Assembly: GCF_009795715.1 (NCBI RefSeq)
Contig: NZ_WTCR01000001.1
Location: 310,001 to 374,000, forward strand
Origin: Labilibaculum euxinicum
Lineage (GTDB): Bacteria; Bacteroidota; Bacteroidia; Bacteroidales; Marinifilaceae
DNA length: 64,000 bases
Reading direction: 5' to 3'
The position numbers were made by a program, and so were the translations under genes. Under the pieces are notes generated by a model, which was given only the letters and a program-made list of their open reading frames with translations, ran no database searches and had not been told where the DNA came from. This document shows positions 43,371 through 52,480 of the stretch, in pieces; position 1 is the stretch's first letter, and each line of letters begins with the position of its first letter.

Positions 43371-44144
43371 TTACTCATCTTTTAATGTACCCAACGGATA
43401 GTATGGAAACATGTTTTCTTTCATCCATTCGTTAGACTTAACTGGTGAAAGTTTCCATCCGGAACTGCAAGTACCAACAATCTCGATAAAAGATAATCCT
43501 TTGTTTTCCCGTGTATTTTCAAAAGCTTTCTGAGCTGCTTTCTTTAATTTTCTTACTGCTCCAGGAGTTTCTGCTGATTGACGGGTTACAAAGCGTGTAC
43601 CTGGCAACATGGCAATCATTTCAGTAATTTTCATTGGAAATCCTGTGACTTTACAATCACGTCCGTAAGGAGTAGTGGCAGTAACCTGACCTTCCAATGT
43701 AGTTGGAGCCATTTGACCACCAGTCATACCATAAATCGCATTATTCACGAAAAACACAACGATATTTTCACCTCGGTTACAAGCGTGAATAATCTCAGCA
43801 CAACCTATAGATGCTAAATCACCGTCACCTTGATAAGTGAAAACATATTTTTCCGGCATCAAACGGGAAGTTGCTGTTGCCAATGCAGGAGCACGGCCAT
43901 GAGCGGCTTGCTGCCAATCGATATCAATATAGTTGTAGGCTAAAACAGAACATCCAACAGGCGAAACACCAATTGTTTTATCCTGAATCCCCATCTCGTC
44001 AATAACCTCTGCAATTACTTTATGAATTACTCCATGAGTACATCCAGGACAGTAGTGCATTTCATTATCCAAAAGAACACTGGTTTTACCATAAACCAGA
44101 TTCTCTTTGCTAATTATTTTGTTGATTTCAGTCGTTGCTGTCAT
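43371..44144 (-). CDS. 2-oxoacid:ferredoxin oxidoreductase, beta subunit (thiamine-diphosphate binding)
   Basis: Catalytic beta subunit. The N-terminus has YCPGCTHGVIHK, and the ThDP/Mg site is in YQGDGDLASIGCAEIIHA...NNAIYGMTGGQMAPTT. The 257 aa are right for VorA/KorB. It contains no extra ferredoxin domain, consistent with the separate delta subunit. It starts 3 bp after the alpha-subunit stop, so translation is likely coupled. Confidence 0.94.
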   Translation of the reverse strand: MTATTEINKIISKENLVYGKTSVLLDNEMHYCPGCTHGVIHKVIAEVIDEMGIQDKTIGVSPVGCSVLAYNYIDIDWQQAAHGRAPALATATSRLMPEKYVFTYQGDGDLASIGCAEIIHACNRGENIVVFFVNNAIYGMTGGQMAPTTLEGQVTATTPYGRDCKVTGFPMKITEMIAMLPGTRFVTRQSAETPGAVRKLKKAAQKAFENTRENKGLSFIEIVGTCSSGWKLSPVKSNEWMKENMFPYYPLGTLKDE

Positions 44145-44147
44145 AAC

Positions 44148-45233
44148 TTATTTTCCTAAAATTTTTTGTTCCAATGCTTCAACTACTTCCTCTGGTGTAG
44201 GAATGATTCCACCATAACGTCCAAAATGCTCAACAGGCACTTTACCATTAACGGCAAGACGAACATCCTCAACCATTTGGCCTGCGCTCATCTCAACGGA
44301 TAAAATTCCTTTCACATCCTTCAACATTTCCTGAATCGCTTTGGTAGGATATGGGAAGAGGGTAATCGGACGTAACAATCCAACCTTAATTCCTTTTTCA
44401 CGAGCTTGCTCTACTGCTTTTTGGCAGATACGGGCACTAGATCCATAAGCAACAAAAAGATATTCTGCATCATCACATGCAATCTTTTCGAATCTCACTT
44501 CATTTTCTTCCATTGCGCGATATTTCGCCTGCAATTTATGATTGAATATTTCCTGTTTAGCAGAATCCAAGTCAAGAGAAGTAGAAATATTCCGTTCGCG
44601 ATCGGCAGGTTTACCAACAGTAGCCCATGATCCTGAAATTTCTTTTATTTCCTCAGCAGTCCATCGTGGTTTGAAATCTGACAATTCAACTTTTTCCATC
44701 ATCTGACCAATAACACCATCAGATAAAATCATTGCCGGATTTAAATATTTAAAGGCCAATTTAAACGAAAGATCTACAAAATCGTTCATTTCCTGCACTG
44801 ATGCAGGAGCCAATACAATCAATTTATAATCACCATGACCTCCACCTTTTACGGCCTGAAAATAATCTGACTGAGCCGGCTGAATAGTACCTAAACCTGG
44901 TCCTCCACGAACGATATTAACAATCAAAGCAGGCAATTCGGCACCCGCTAAATAGGTAATCCCTTCTGCTTTTAAACTAATACCAGGACTTGATGAAGAA
45001 GTCATTACTTTTTTTCCGCATGAAGCTCCACCATAAACCATATTGATGGCCGCAACTTCACTTTCAGCTTGTAGAACCACCATCCCTGTTTCTTCCTGAG
45101 GTCTGCGGATCATTAGGGTTTCCATTATCTCGGATTGAGGAGTAATCGGGTAACCAAAATACCCATCACATCCACAGCGAATAGCTGCTTCAGCAATAAC
45201 CTCATTTCCTTTCATTAAACGAACGTCTCCCAT
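44148..45233 (-). CDS. 2-oxoacid:ferredoxin oxidoreductase, alpha subunit
   Basis: Alpha subunit with the pyrimidine-binding domain. Motifs are MKGNEVIAEAAIRCGCDGYF, YPITPQSEIME (substrate pocket), MTSSSSPGISLKAEGI and SDYFQAVKGGGHGD. The 361 aa match the VorB/KorA class. These motifs do not discriminate reliably between branched-chain 2-oxoacids (VOR) and 2-oxoglutarate (KOR). The neighbouring aminotransferase and ADP-forming synthetase favour amino-acid catabolism. Confidence 0.93.
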   Translation of the reverse strand: MGDVRLMKGNEVIAEAAIRCGCDGYFGYPITPQSEIMETLMIRRPQEETGMVVLQAESEVAAINMVYGGASCGKKVMTSSSSPGISLKAEGITYLAGAELPALIVNIVRGGPGLGTIQPAQSDYFQAVKGGGHGDYKLIVLAPASVQEMNDFVDLSFKLAFKYLNPAMILSDGVIGQMMEKVELSDFKPRWTAEEIKEISGSWATVGKPADRERNISTSLDLDSAKQEIFNHKLQAKYRAMEENEVRFEKIACDDAEYLFVAYGSSARICQKAVEQAREKGIKVGLLRPITLFPYPTKAIQEMLKDVKGILSVEMSAGQMVEDVRLAVNGKVPVEHFGRYGGIIPTPEEVVEALEQKILGK

Positions 45234-45281
45234 TACAAATATTTTTATAAATTTTTCAGATTTAGAATAAGGTAGCTTAGT

Positions 45282-45509
45282 CTAGCTTGCTTTTACTCTG
45301 TAAACGGTAATTACAGTGTCCGGACAAACTAAACCACAACTTGAACAACCAATACATGCATCAGCATTGGCCATATGTGCATAATGATAACCTTTGCCAT
45401 TCACGTCGCGCGCAAGTTCAATAACCTTTGTAGGGCAGGCTACAACACATAAGCCACAACCTTTACATTTTTCGGTATCAACAACAATAGCGCCTTTGAA
45501 TTTTGCCAT
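45282..45509 (-). CDS. 2-oxoacid:ferredoxin oxidoreductase, delta (ferredoxin) subunit
   Basis: A 75-aa protein with two [4Fe-4S] motifs, CKGCGLCVVACP and CIGCSSCGLVCP. It starts KFKGAIVVDTEKCKG like VorD/KorD and feeds electrons out to soluble ferredoxin. It is the first gene of the four. The 378 bp upstream (45510-45887) contain no gene that I can see. Confidence 0.93.
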   Translation of the reverse strand: MAKFKGAIVVDTEKCKGCGLCVVACPTKVIELARDVNGKGYHYAHMANADACIGCSSCGLVCPDTVITVYRVKAS

Positions 45510-45887
45510 AGCGTATTTAGAATTAAGAATTACATTTTATTTTACTTGATAAAGGTAACAAATCAAAAGCACTTTTCACCATTCTGCTTTCGATTCATTA
45601 GGGTTTTGAGAAATTTACAATCAGTCTAAATAAATATCACAACTTAAAGTAACAATTCATTTGTATTATCCAATTGTAGCTTACAAATTGAAATCTGACA
45701 TAAACAATGTTATTGTTACGAGAATCAATTCTCTAACATTTAAATATACATCAAAAAAAAAGTTTCATGAATACAAATCCATAAAACTTTAAGTGCTGTT
45801 ATTTTGAAATTTTAATCTGTACTTCGCACAAATTACTATCTATCAAACAAATATATTCTCCTTATTATCATCATTAGCACCAATTTG

Positions 45888-47207
45888 TTAAGCCAATATC
45901 TGATGGTGTTTATGAAACTCTTTTAACCGAGACTCCAATACCTTAAACTGTTTTCGGGAAACTTGCGAAACACAAGCCCTAAGTCCTTCTTTTAAACTAC
46001 CTGTTTCATTCAAACAAATTGCTGAAATGCCATAATACAATAGTTTTTTATTTAAATCAGGCCCGGATAAACCCGGATAAGTAACGGTAAAATAAAATCC
46101 ATCTGCCAAAGGCAAATCAATATCCCCCTCATACACCAACTCAAAGCCATTTTCTAAAAATAACTTTTTCATGATTTTGGCTCTCTCTCCATACTCCTTA
46201 ACCTCTTCAATAAAATTGAATTTGCCTTCGTTAGCCGCTTTTAACATTGCTCGTAAAGCATATTGTGCAGAATGAGAAGTTCCTGATGATAAAGTATAGA
46301 TAATTCTATAAATAAGAGTATAACCAAATTCATCAGCCCCAAAGCGTGGTTTTAAATTTTCGAAACGCGTGTGAAATAATTTATTTGAAATGCACAGCAA
46401 TCCAATACGCTGACCAGCATAACTAAATGCTTTTGAACTGGAAATCATCAACACATAATTGTCGGTATAATTAGCAACACTTGGCTGATAAGGAGCAACG
46501 CCGGGCTGACTAAGGTCGGTTCGGAAATCCATAGCAAAGTAGGCCAAATCTTCCATAACAATTGTGTCATACTTGTTCGCCAACTCTCCTATTATTTGCA
46601 ACTCATCCTCATTAAAACAAATCCATGCCGGATTGTTTGGGTTCGAATAGATAATACCCGCGATATTTCCTTTTACCAAAAACTCTTCCAGTTTTGCTTT
46701 CAACTTATCTCCCCGATAATTGAATACATCGAAAGATTCATATTTCTGATTCATTACCTCTAACTGAGTTTTTTGAACCGGAAATCCTGGATCAATAAAT
46801 AATATGGTGTCTTTTTTAGCATCACAATTACCTATGGTCATAAATGCAGCATAACCTCCTTGCATTGAACCTACTGTCGGAACAATACCTTCAGGTGCAA
46901 TATCAACATTCATGAAATTCTTCACAAATTTTGATGCTTCCTCTTTTAATGCTCTTACTCCTTCCAACATAGGGTAAGCAGAAGCAACGCCATCTTCCAA
47001 AGCTTGTTTTTCTGCTTCGATTCCAACTTTTGCCGGCTTAAGTCCCGGAACTCCCATCTCCATGCGAATGAACTTCTCGCCACTTTCCTCTTCAATCATA
47101 TTAACAACACGAACCACATCACGAATTGTGGCATCCTCCATTTTATGAATCTCACACAAAGCAAGTTTTTGATCAACAATTTGAGAGTTTATTGGGGTTT
47201 TCATCAT
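45888..47207 (-). CDS. PLP-dependent class I/II aminotransferase
   Basis: Transfers amino groups between amino acids and 2-oxoacids. The fold-type I layout is clear: GVPGLKPAKVG, SNPNNPAW (substrate/PLP loop), the PLP-lysine region MISSSKAFSYAGQRIG and the C-terminal RACVSQVSR. From the ATG at 47207 or 47204 it is 439-440 aa; the frame continues up to 47258, but those residues look non-coding. Substrate specificity is unknown. It lies upstream of the 2-oxoacid oxidoreductase, which would use the product. Confidence 0.9.
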   Translation of the reverse strand: MMKTPINSQIVDQKLALCEIHKMEDATIRDVVRVVNMIEEESGEKFIRMEMGVPGLKPAKVGIEAEKQALEDGVASAYPMLEGVRALKEEASKFVKNFMNVDIAPEGIVPTVGSMQGGYAAFMTIGNCDAKKDTILFIDPGFPVQKTQLEVMNQKYESFDVFNYRGDKLKAKLEEFLVKGNIAGIIYSNPNNPAWICFNEDELQIIGELANKYDTIVMEDLAYFAMDFRTDLSQPGVAPYQPSVANYTDNYVLMISSSKAFSYAGQRIGLLCISNKLFHTRFENLKPRFGADEFGYTLIYRIIYTLSSGTSHSAQYALRAMLKAANEGKFNFIEEVKEYGERAKIMKKLFLENGFELVYEGDIDLPLADGFYFTVTYPGLSGPDLNKKLLYYGISAICLNETGSLKEGLRACVSQVSRKQFKVLESRLKEFHKHHQILA

Positions 47208-47357
47208 TTTTGGTTTAAGTATTTTATTAAAAATTAGTGTAATTTTTGACCATTGCAATTTTACGAAAATTCATTACAATTTAAAACTAATAACAATGTT
47301 ATAATTACAATTCACACAAAGTAATCGTTGTCGAAATGCTGAATCGTCACAACCAAC

Positions 47358-47390
47358 AAAAAAAAAGGCTGATCGGTAAACCGTCAGCCT
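47358..47390 (-). terminator. Flavodoxin gene terminator
   Basis: AGGCTGA-T-CGGT-AA-ACCG-TCAGCCT hairpin, followed on the minus strand by a T8-9 run. Confidence 0.85.
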
Positions 47391-47410
47391 AAATATTTAT
47401 ATTCCTCTAA

Positions 47411-47932
47411 TTATTCAAATTCAGGAAGAATTAATTTCACCCAATTCTCTACTCTTTCTTCGGTTAAATCATCTTCAAAATCTTCATCCAAAGGTAAACC
47501 AACAAATTTGTCCTCTCTAAAAGCTCTAGAATCACCAAATTCATATCCTTCATCGCTTACCTGCCCTACAATTTCGGCTCCGGTTAATATGATACTGTCA
47601 GCCAAATCGCCCATTGAATCGACGAAAAAATCTGCATAAGCAATATGATCACCCAAACCAAAAAGAGCCACTTTTTTCCCCTTTAAATCTAATCCATTCA
47701 ATTTAGGAAAGAAAATATCCCAATCGTTTCCTGAATTATCCGAAGACCAATTGTGTTTGCCAAGAGTCGAAATCCCCATAATAATATTGGAATACTGAGC
47801 TACATCTTCAGCCTCACAATCCTTAACCTTATGAACAACAATTCTATCAAAACCTATTTTTTCAGCAAGCAGTTTAGCTACTCTTTCTACATTTCCACCT
47901 TCCGGGCCATAAAACAATCCAATTTTACTCAT
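47411..47932 (-). CDS. Flavodoxin with a variant FMN phosphate loop
   Basis: A 173-aa long-chain flavodoxin-like FMN electron carrier. The fold can be followed: an N-terminal beta strand KIGLFYG, GISTLGKHNWSSDNSGNDWD (first FMN-ring loop), VALFGLGDHIAYADFFVDSM (second loop), and an insertion with FREDKFVGLPLDEDFEDDLT. The canonical phosphate loop (T/S)xTGNT is replaced by GPEGGNVERVA, a variant I associate with Bacteroidota flavodoxins. It may exchange electrons with the neighbouring 2-oxoacid oxidoreductase. Confidence 0.88.
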   Translation of the reverse strand: MSKIGLFYGPEGGNVERVAKLLAEKIGFDRIVVHKVKDCEAEDVAQYSNIIMGISTLGKHNWSSDNSGNDWDIFFPKLNGLDLKGKKVALFGLGDHIAYADFFVDSMGDLADSIILTGAEIVGQVSDEGYEFGDSRAFREDKFVGLPLDEDFEDDLTEERVENWVKLILPEFE

Positions 47933-47994
47933 AGGATACAGTGTTTAGTGATATCAATTTTGTTTGTGTGTTTAACGTTCTTACAAAGTTAAAA

Positions 47995-48687
47995 TTATTT
48001 GGAACTTTTCAAACTTGCAATGGCAAGTAAAACCCCTAAAACGATCCCCAATAAGGCCGCAAACAAAACCTGAAAATCAGGAGGTAATAAAAAGGTAATT
48101 GTATGGGCAGGAATCCAAAAAAAAGGAATGGTTTTTTTAAAGACAAAATTCCACTGAACATCCCAATTAAGATTGATGAAAATTCTGGAAATCTGAATTG
48201 GTCTCATAAATCCTGATAATGTTCCTCCATTATCAAGAATATGCGTGTCGGTAATTTTATGAAGTGTCATCATAACCGGTGCATAGATTAAATTAAGACA
48301 AGCAGAAGTTGCAAATGCCACCAATAATTTCACCAGAGAAAAATCGCCTTTCATTGCATCAACAGCTCCTTGAACACCCAAATAGGATAAAAAAATTGGC
48401 GTTCCTGTTGCAAAAATTACAAAAGCCAATTTAATGGTCAATCCTAAAAATCCCCAAACTATTGCTCGTGGTAATATTCCAAATCCGGCTTGATAATAAT
48501 TCCCTGTTCTTAGTCTAAGTCCTATAAGTTCACCTAATGTTGCCAAAACTGCAAATTTCACAAAGCTGGTCATCATTCCATGCGCCTTATTAAAGTCGAT
48601 ATAGAAATCAAAAACGCTTTGGGAAATAAAAAACGGCAAAAACAAAAGAATGAAGCCAAAGGCAAAAATAATATCCTGTCTTTTCAT
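47995..48687 (-). CDS. Integral membrane protein, possibly Mpv17/PMP22-like
   Basis: A 230-aa protein with about five hydrophobic segments: 8-25, about 40-58, 75-100, 118-138 and 200-225. The C-terminal half (NLIYAPVMMTLHKITD, then NWDVQWNFVFKKTIPFFWIP) resembles the Mpv17/PMP22 family in the order of its W/Q/N-rich helix and final helix, but the match is by eye only. No function can be assigned. A 49-aa membrane protein gene lies directly upstream on the same strand. Confidence 0.75.
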   Translation of the reverse strand: MKRQDIIFAFGFILLFLPFFISQSVFDFYIDFNKAHGMMTSFVKFAVLATLGELIGLRLRTGNYYQAGFGILPRAIVWGFLGLTIKLAFVIFATGTPIFLSYLGVQGAVDAMKGDFSLVKLLVAFATSACLNLIYAPVMMTLHKITDTHILDNGGTLSGFMRPIQISRIFINLNWDVQWNFVFKKTIPFFWIPAHTITFLLPPDFQVLFAALLGIVLGVLLAIASLKSSK

Positions 48688-48708
48688 GTATCGTTTTATT
48701 CTAAACGA

Positions 48709-48733
48709 ATAGCATGAGAAATTCCCATGCTAT
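48709..48733. repeat. Inverted repeat between two membrane-protein genes
   Basis: ATAGCATG and CATGCTAT form an 8-bp stem with a 9-nt loop and no T-run. The loop part carries the 16-mer CATGAGAAATTCCCAT that also occurs at 25954-25969. Confidence 0.5.
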
Positions 48734-48738
48734 CCATA

Positions 48739-48888
48739 CTATTTATCTGTTTGTTCTGAGTATTTACTCCATCCTTTGAAAAAACCTTCCTTTACTCCAT
48801 TCCATTTCACAGCAATTCCTAATAACAGGATTATCACAAAACTGATCATCAACTTCTCATTTAAACTTAGATCTTTCAACTTTCTCAT
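48739..48888 (-). CDS. Small single-pass membrane protein (49 aa)
   Basis: Read directly from the minus strand: MRKLKDLSLNEKLMISFVII, then LLLGIAVKWNGVKEGFFKGW and a polar tail SKYSEQTDK. One hydrophobic helix (about 14-27) is flanked by a basic N-terminus and an aromatic segment. It is in line between the 685-aa synthetase gene (38 bp downstream of that stop) and the 230-aa membrane protein gene. The good charge distribution and clean reading frame support a real gene. I do not recognise the family. Confidence 0.75.
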   Translation of the reverse strand: MRKLKDLSLNEKLMISFVIILLLGIAVKWNGVKEGFFKGWSKYSEQTDK

Positions 48889-48926
48889 CACAAAATTATA
48901 AGTTTTTATTCCGAATAAATCCGGGA

Positions 48927-50984
48927 TTATTTTTCAATTCGAATACGTGCATCAACCGCAACTACGGCCTCTTTATTTCCTAAAAGAGGGTTTAAATCCA
49001 TTTCGAAAATTTCAGGAGCAACTTTCATTAAAGCTGCCACCCTAGTAATTGCATCAGCAAATTTATCTTCATTAACGGGTTCCTGTCCTCTTACTCCTTT
49101 AATGATTCCATAAGATTTTAATCCTTGAATCATATCATGAGCTTCTTGTTTAGCAATTGGTGCCAATGAAGCTTTCACATCTTTTAAAACTTCGATAAAG
49201 ATACCTCCTAAACCACACAACACCATGTGTCCGAATTTTTCTTCACGTTTTGCTCCGATAAACACTTCGGTACCCTTTAGCATCTGTGCCAACATAACGG
49301 CATAAGTATCTTTAATCTGCATCATTCTTCTGAATTCCGAACGAACAGTTTCTTCGTCTTTCACATTCAAGGTTACACCGCCAACATCCGATTTATGAAC
49401 GGGGCCAACAACCTTCATCACTAAAGGGAAACCAATTTCTTTTGCCATAGCTGCAATTTCATCTTCAGTATCGGCAACACCTTCTTTGGCTCTGTTAATT
49501 CCTGCTGCATCCAATAAATTATGCAACTGTTCGGGACTCAAATAACCATTTTCAGCTTCATCAATAATCGTACGAATAGCAAGCTTATCAATTTCCGGTA
49601 TTACAATTTCTTCTGCCTGAGGTTTTGGCGTATTATAAACCTTAGCCAATGCGTCACCAAATACTACTTCATCAGGAAAATTAATTCGTCCTTTAGCAAG
49701 AAAATGCTCAATTTCATCTTTAACATTAACTACCGAAGGTAGAATTGGATAGATTGGCTTTTTACACTGCTTCATTTTCTCGTGCAAAAGATCGTAAACA
49801 TCATACACTGGAAATAACCCAGGGCTGCCAAATATTACGGCCATTGCATCAACATTATCAAAGTCGTTTTCACAAGCATCAATAATATCTCCTAATTGCT
49901 GTGCGGTTCCTGTTGCCAGAAAATCAATAGGATTAGCCACCGATGATCCAGCATATAGTTTTTCAAGCAAAGCTTCAGCTTTTGCCCCATCGATATGAGG
50001 AACATCCAATCCATTGTTCGAAAGTGAGTCTGTTAACATCACTGCCGGTCCTCCTGCATGAGTTATCACAGCAATATTTTTCCCTTTTAACTCAGGGTGC
50101 ATAAAAATTGAGGCAACCGTTGCCAACTCATCTCTCCCCTTGCAACGAACAATACCTGCTTTTTTAAACAAGGCATCAACCGCAACATCCGGACTGGCCA
50201 AGGCACCGGTATGCGAAGAAGCTGCACGACTTCCTGCCTCCGAACTACCCGATTTAATTGCTGCAATTTTACAACCTTTACGGATTAAAGAAGAAGCATG
50301 CTTTAAAAGCATAGCTGGCTTATCGATGTTCTCGATATATAATAATTTAACCTTACTGCTTGTTTCTGGATTAAAACTCTCGTCCATGTATTTAAGAATC
50401 TCTTCAACACCCATTTGTGCGGAGTTTCCTACAGAATATACACTTGAGAAAGACAATCCTTTGGGAACACCAGATTCCATAATGAAAACTGCGGTTGCTC
50501 CCGAACCTGAAATAAAGTCACATCCTTTGGAATCTAAACTCGGAATAGGCGTTGTAAAAACACCATTATAATTAGAATTTAATACGCCAACACAGTTTGG
50601 ACCAATTAATGATCCGCCCACTGAATTAACGATCTCTACAATCTCTTTTTCAAGTTTCTCACCTTCCTCGTTTTCTTCACTAAATCCGGCAGAAAGTATA
50701 ATAAAAGCTCTCGTATTTTTTTCTTCAGCAAGAAATTTAATGGTTGAAGGACAAAATTTAGCAGCAATAGCTATAATTGCTAAATCAGCCTGTGGCAAAT
50801 CTTTCAAATCTTTGTATGACGCAACTCCCTGAACCTCGTCCATTTTAGGATTTGAAACATAAAGATCACCTTTAAAATTACCATCAATTAAATTTTTTAA
50901 GACCTTACCTCCTGGTTTTTGTACATCATCGGAACCTCCAACAACTACAATACTTTTAGGGTTAAGTAACTGTTCGTTTATCAT
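48927..50984 (-). CDS. ADP-forming acyl-CoA synthetase (acetate-CoA ligase type), fused subunits
   Basis: Converts acyl-CoA, ADP and phosphate to the free acid, CoA and ATP, the energy-conserving last step of amino-acid fermentation. Domain order is the CoA-binding Rossmann domain (NPKSIVVVGGSD), CoA-ligase domains with the phospho-His in SSHTGALAS (His258), and a C-terminal ATP-grasp domain (from about 480; FPLVMKVVGPVHKSDVGGV). The 685-aa alpha-beta fusion is one of the known arrangements. The nearby 2-oxoacid oxidoreductase would supply its acyl-CoA. Confidence 0.9.
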   Translation of the reverse strand: MINEQLLNPKSIVVVGGSDDVQKPGGKVLKNLIDGNFKGDLYVSNPKMDEVQGVASYKDLKDLPQADLAIIAIAAKFCPSTIKFLAEEKNTRAFIILSAGFSEENEEGEKLEKEIVEIVNSVGGSLIGPNCVGVLNSNYNGVFTTPIPSLDSKGCDFISGSGATAVFIMESGVPKGLSFSSVYSVGNSAQMGVEEILKYMDESFNPETSSKVKLLYIENIDKPAMLLKHASSLIRKGCKIAAIKSGSSEAGSRAASSHTGALASPDVAVDALFKKAGIVRCKGRDELATVASIFMHPELKGKNIAVITHAGGPAVMLTDSLSNNGLDVPHIDGAKAEALLEKLYAGSSVANPIDFLATGTAQQLGDIIDACENDFDNVDAMAVIFGSPGLFPVYDVYDLLHEKMKQCKKPIYPILPSVVNVKDEIEHFLAKGRINFPDEVVFGDALAKVYNTPKPQAEEIVIPEIDKLAIRTIIDEAENGYLSPEQLHNLLDAAGINRAKEGVADTEDEIAAMAKEIGFPLVMKVVGPVHKSDVGGVTLNVKDEETVRSEFRRMMQIKDTYAVMLAQMLKGTEVFIGAKREEKFGHMVLCGLGGIFIEVLKDVKASLAPIAKQEAHDMIQGLKSYGIIKGVRGQEPVNEDKFADAITRVAALMKVAPEIFEMDLNPLLGNKEAVVAVDARIRIEK

Positions 50985-51256
50985 TTTTTGTTGTTTAGTG
51001 TTTTGCTATTTTGCGACAAATATAATAATATTCTATTCCCAAAAGAGCGATTTACCCAACAAACTGTAAGCAAAAACAAACGTTAACGTAAAAAACTGAC
51101 AATTCGCAAATTTGAGATAAGCATTTTTTTATCAATGCATTACAAAACAATTAAATTCGGAGTTTACAATGCAAATATCCATTTTGTATCACTTGGTACA
51201 AAAAGCTAAAATTTTATCTGTAATTTTACTTCCGAATTAAAAGCAACTAATTCCAA

Positions 51257-52345
51257 ATGACTAAAAGTATTGAACAGATCTTGATGCAAGATCAATTCAC
51301 CAAAGACGATATTATTCGATTATTACAATCGAAAGATGAAGATGAAAAAGCATTATTTGCGAAATCATCAGAAACAAAACTAAAATATGTTGGAAGAAAT
51401 GTGCATTTCCGTGGATTGGTTGAATTCTCAAATATCTGTAAAAAAGATTGCCTTTATTGTGGAATTCGTGCGAGCAACAGCGCCGTAAACAGATACGATA
51501 TTGCAGACGAAGAAATACTGAAAGCAGCAAAATTTGCTTACGAAAACAAGTATGGTTCTTTAGTATTGCAATCGGGTGAAAGATCGGACCAAAAATTTAT
51601 TGATCGGATTGAGAACTTATTAAAAGAGATTAAAAAAGTCAGTAATAATGAACTCGGTATTACCATCTCGATAGGAGAACAAACAAAAGAAACCTATCAA
51701 AAATGGTTTGATGCTGGTGCTCACCGTTATTTGTTGCGCATTGAATCGAGCAATAAAGAGCTCTACAATAAAATCCACCCTAACAACGAAGACCATTCAC
51801 ACGAAACAAGGTTGAAATGTCTAAAATATCTTCAGGAAATTGGCTATCAAACCGGAACCGGAGTGATGATTGGAATTCCTTTTCAGACTTACGATGATTT
51901 AGCCAACGATCTGCTTTTTATGCAAAAGTTTGATATCGACATGGTTGGCATGGGACCATTTATTGAACACGATCAAACCCCAATGTATCAGTACAAAGAT
52001 CAATTAATGAGCCTGAATGATAGATTCAGACTTACACTAAAAATGATTGCTGTACTTAGAATCATGATGAAGGATATTAATATAGCTTCGGCCACTGCCC
52101 TGCAGGCTATTGATCCACTGGGAAGAGAAAAAGCACTGCGAATTGGAGCCAATATTATTATGCCCAATATTACACCAACCACCGAAAGAGCAAACTATTT
52201 ACTTTATCAAAACAAGCCTTGCATTGATGAAGGTGCGGATGATTGCACCAACTGCATGGAAGCCAGAATTAATATGGCAGATGGAGTTATAGGCTACGGA
52301 GAATGGGGAGATTCACAACATTTTCGAAAGCGACAAAACAAATAA
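51257..52345 (+). CDS. hydE: [FeFe]-hydrogenase H-cluster maturase HydE (radical SAM)
   Basis: Radical SAM enzyme for assembly of the H-cluster diiron subsite. The cluster motif is CKKDCLYC (Cys61, 65, 68), followed by GIRASNSAVNRY and later GMGPFIEHDQTP, all HydE-like. Length (362 aa) is normal. It is the first hydrogenase gene reached from the left; hydG is about 4.3 kb further right on the other strand. hydF is not in the window. Confidence 0.94.
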   Translation: MTKSIEQILMQDQFTKDDIIRLLQSKDEDEKALFAKSSETKLKYVGRNVHFRGLVEFSNICKKDCLYCGIRASNSAVNRYDIADEEILKAAKFAYENKYGSLVLQSGERSDQKFIDRIENLLKEIKKVSNNELGITISIGEQTKETYQKWFDAGAHRYLLRIESSNKELYNKIHPNNEDHSHETRLKCLKYLQEIGYQTGTGVMIGIPFQTYDDLANDLLFMQKFDIDMVGMGPFIEHDQTPMYQYKDQLMSLNDRFRLTLKMIAVLRIMMKDINIASATALQAIDPLGREKALRIGANIIMPNITPTTERANYLLYQNKPCIDEGADDCTNCMEARINMADGVIGYGEWGDSQHFRKRQNK

Positions 52346-52370
52346 AAGCGGCCTAAGTCGCTTTTTTTTT
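52344..52370 (+). terminator. hydE terminator
   Basis: AAAAGCG-GCCTAAGT-CGCTTTT starts at the stop codon and is followed by T9. Confidence 0.75.
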
Positions 52371-52480
52371 GCTCAAGAAAAACCAACAACTCACATACTC
52401 AGTTCCTGATTTTAAGCCTTTACTACCTCAAAAAAAAATTGTATCTTAACTAAGTTTCACCATATCGAAAATAAGGATAC

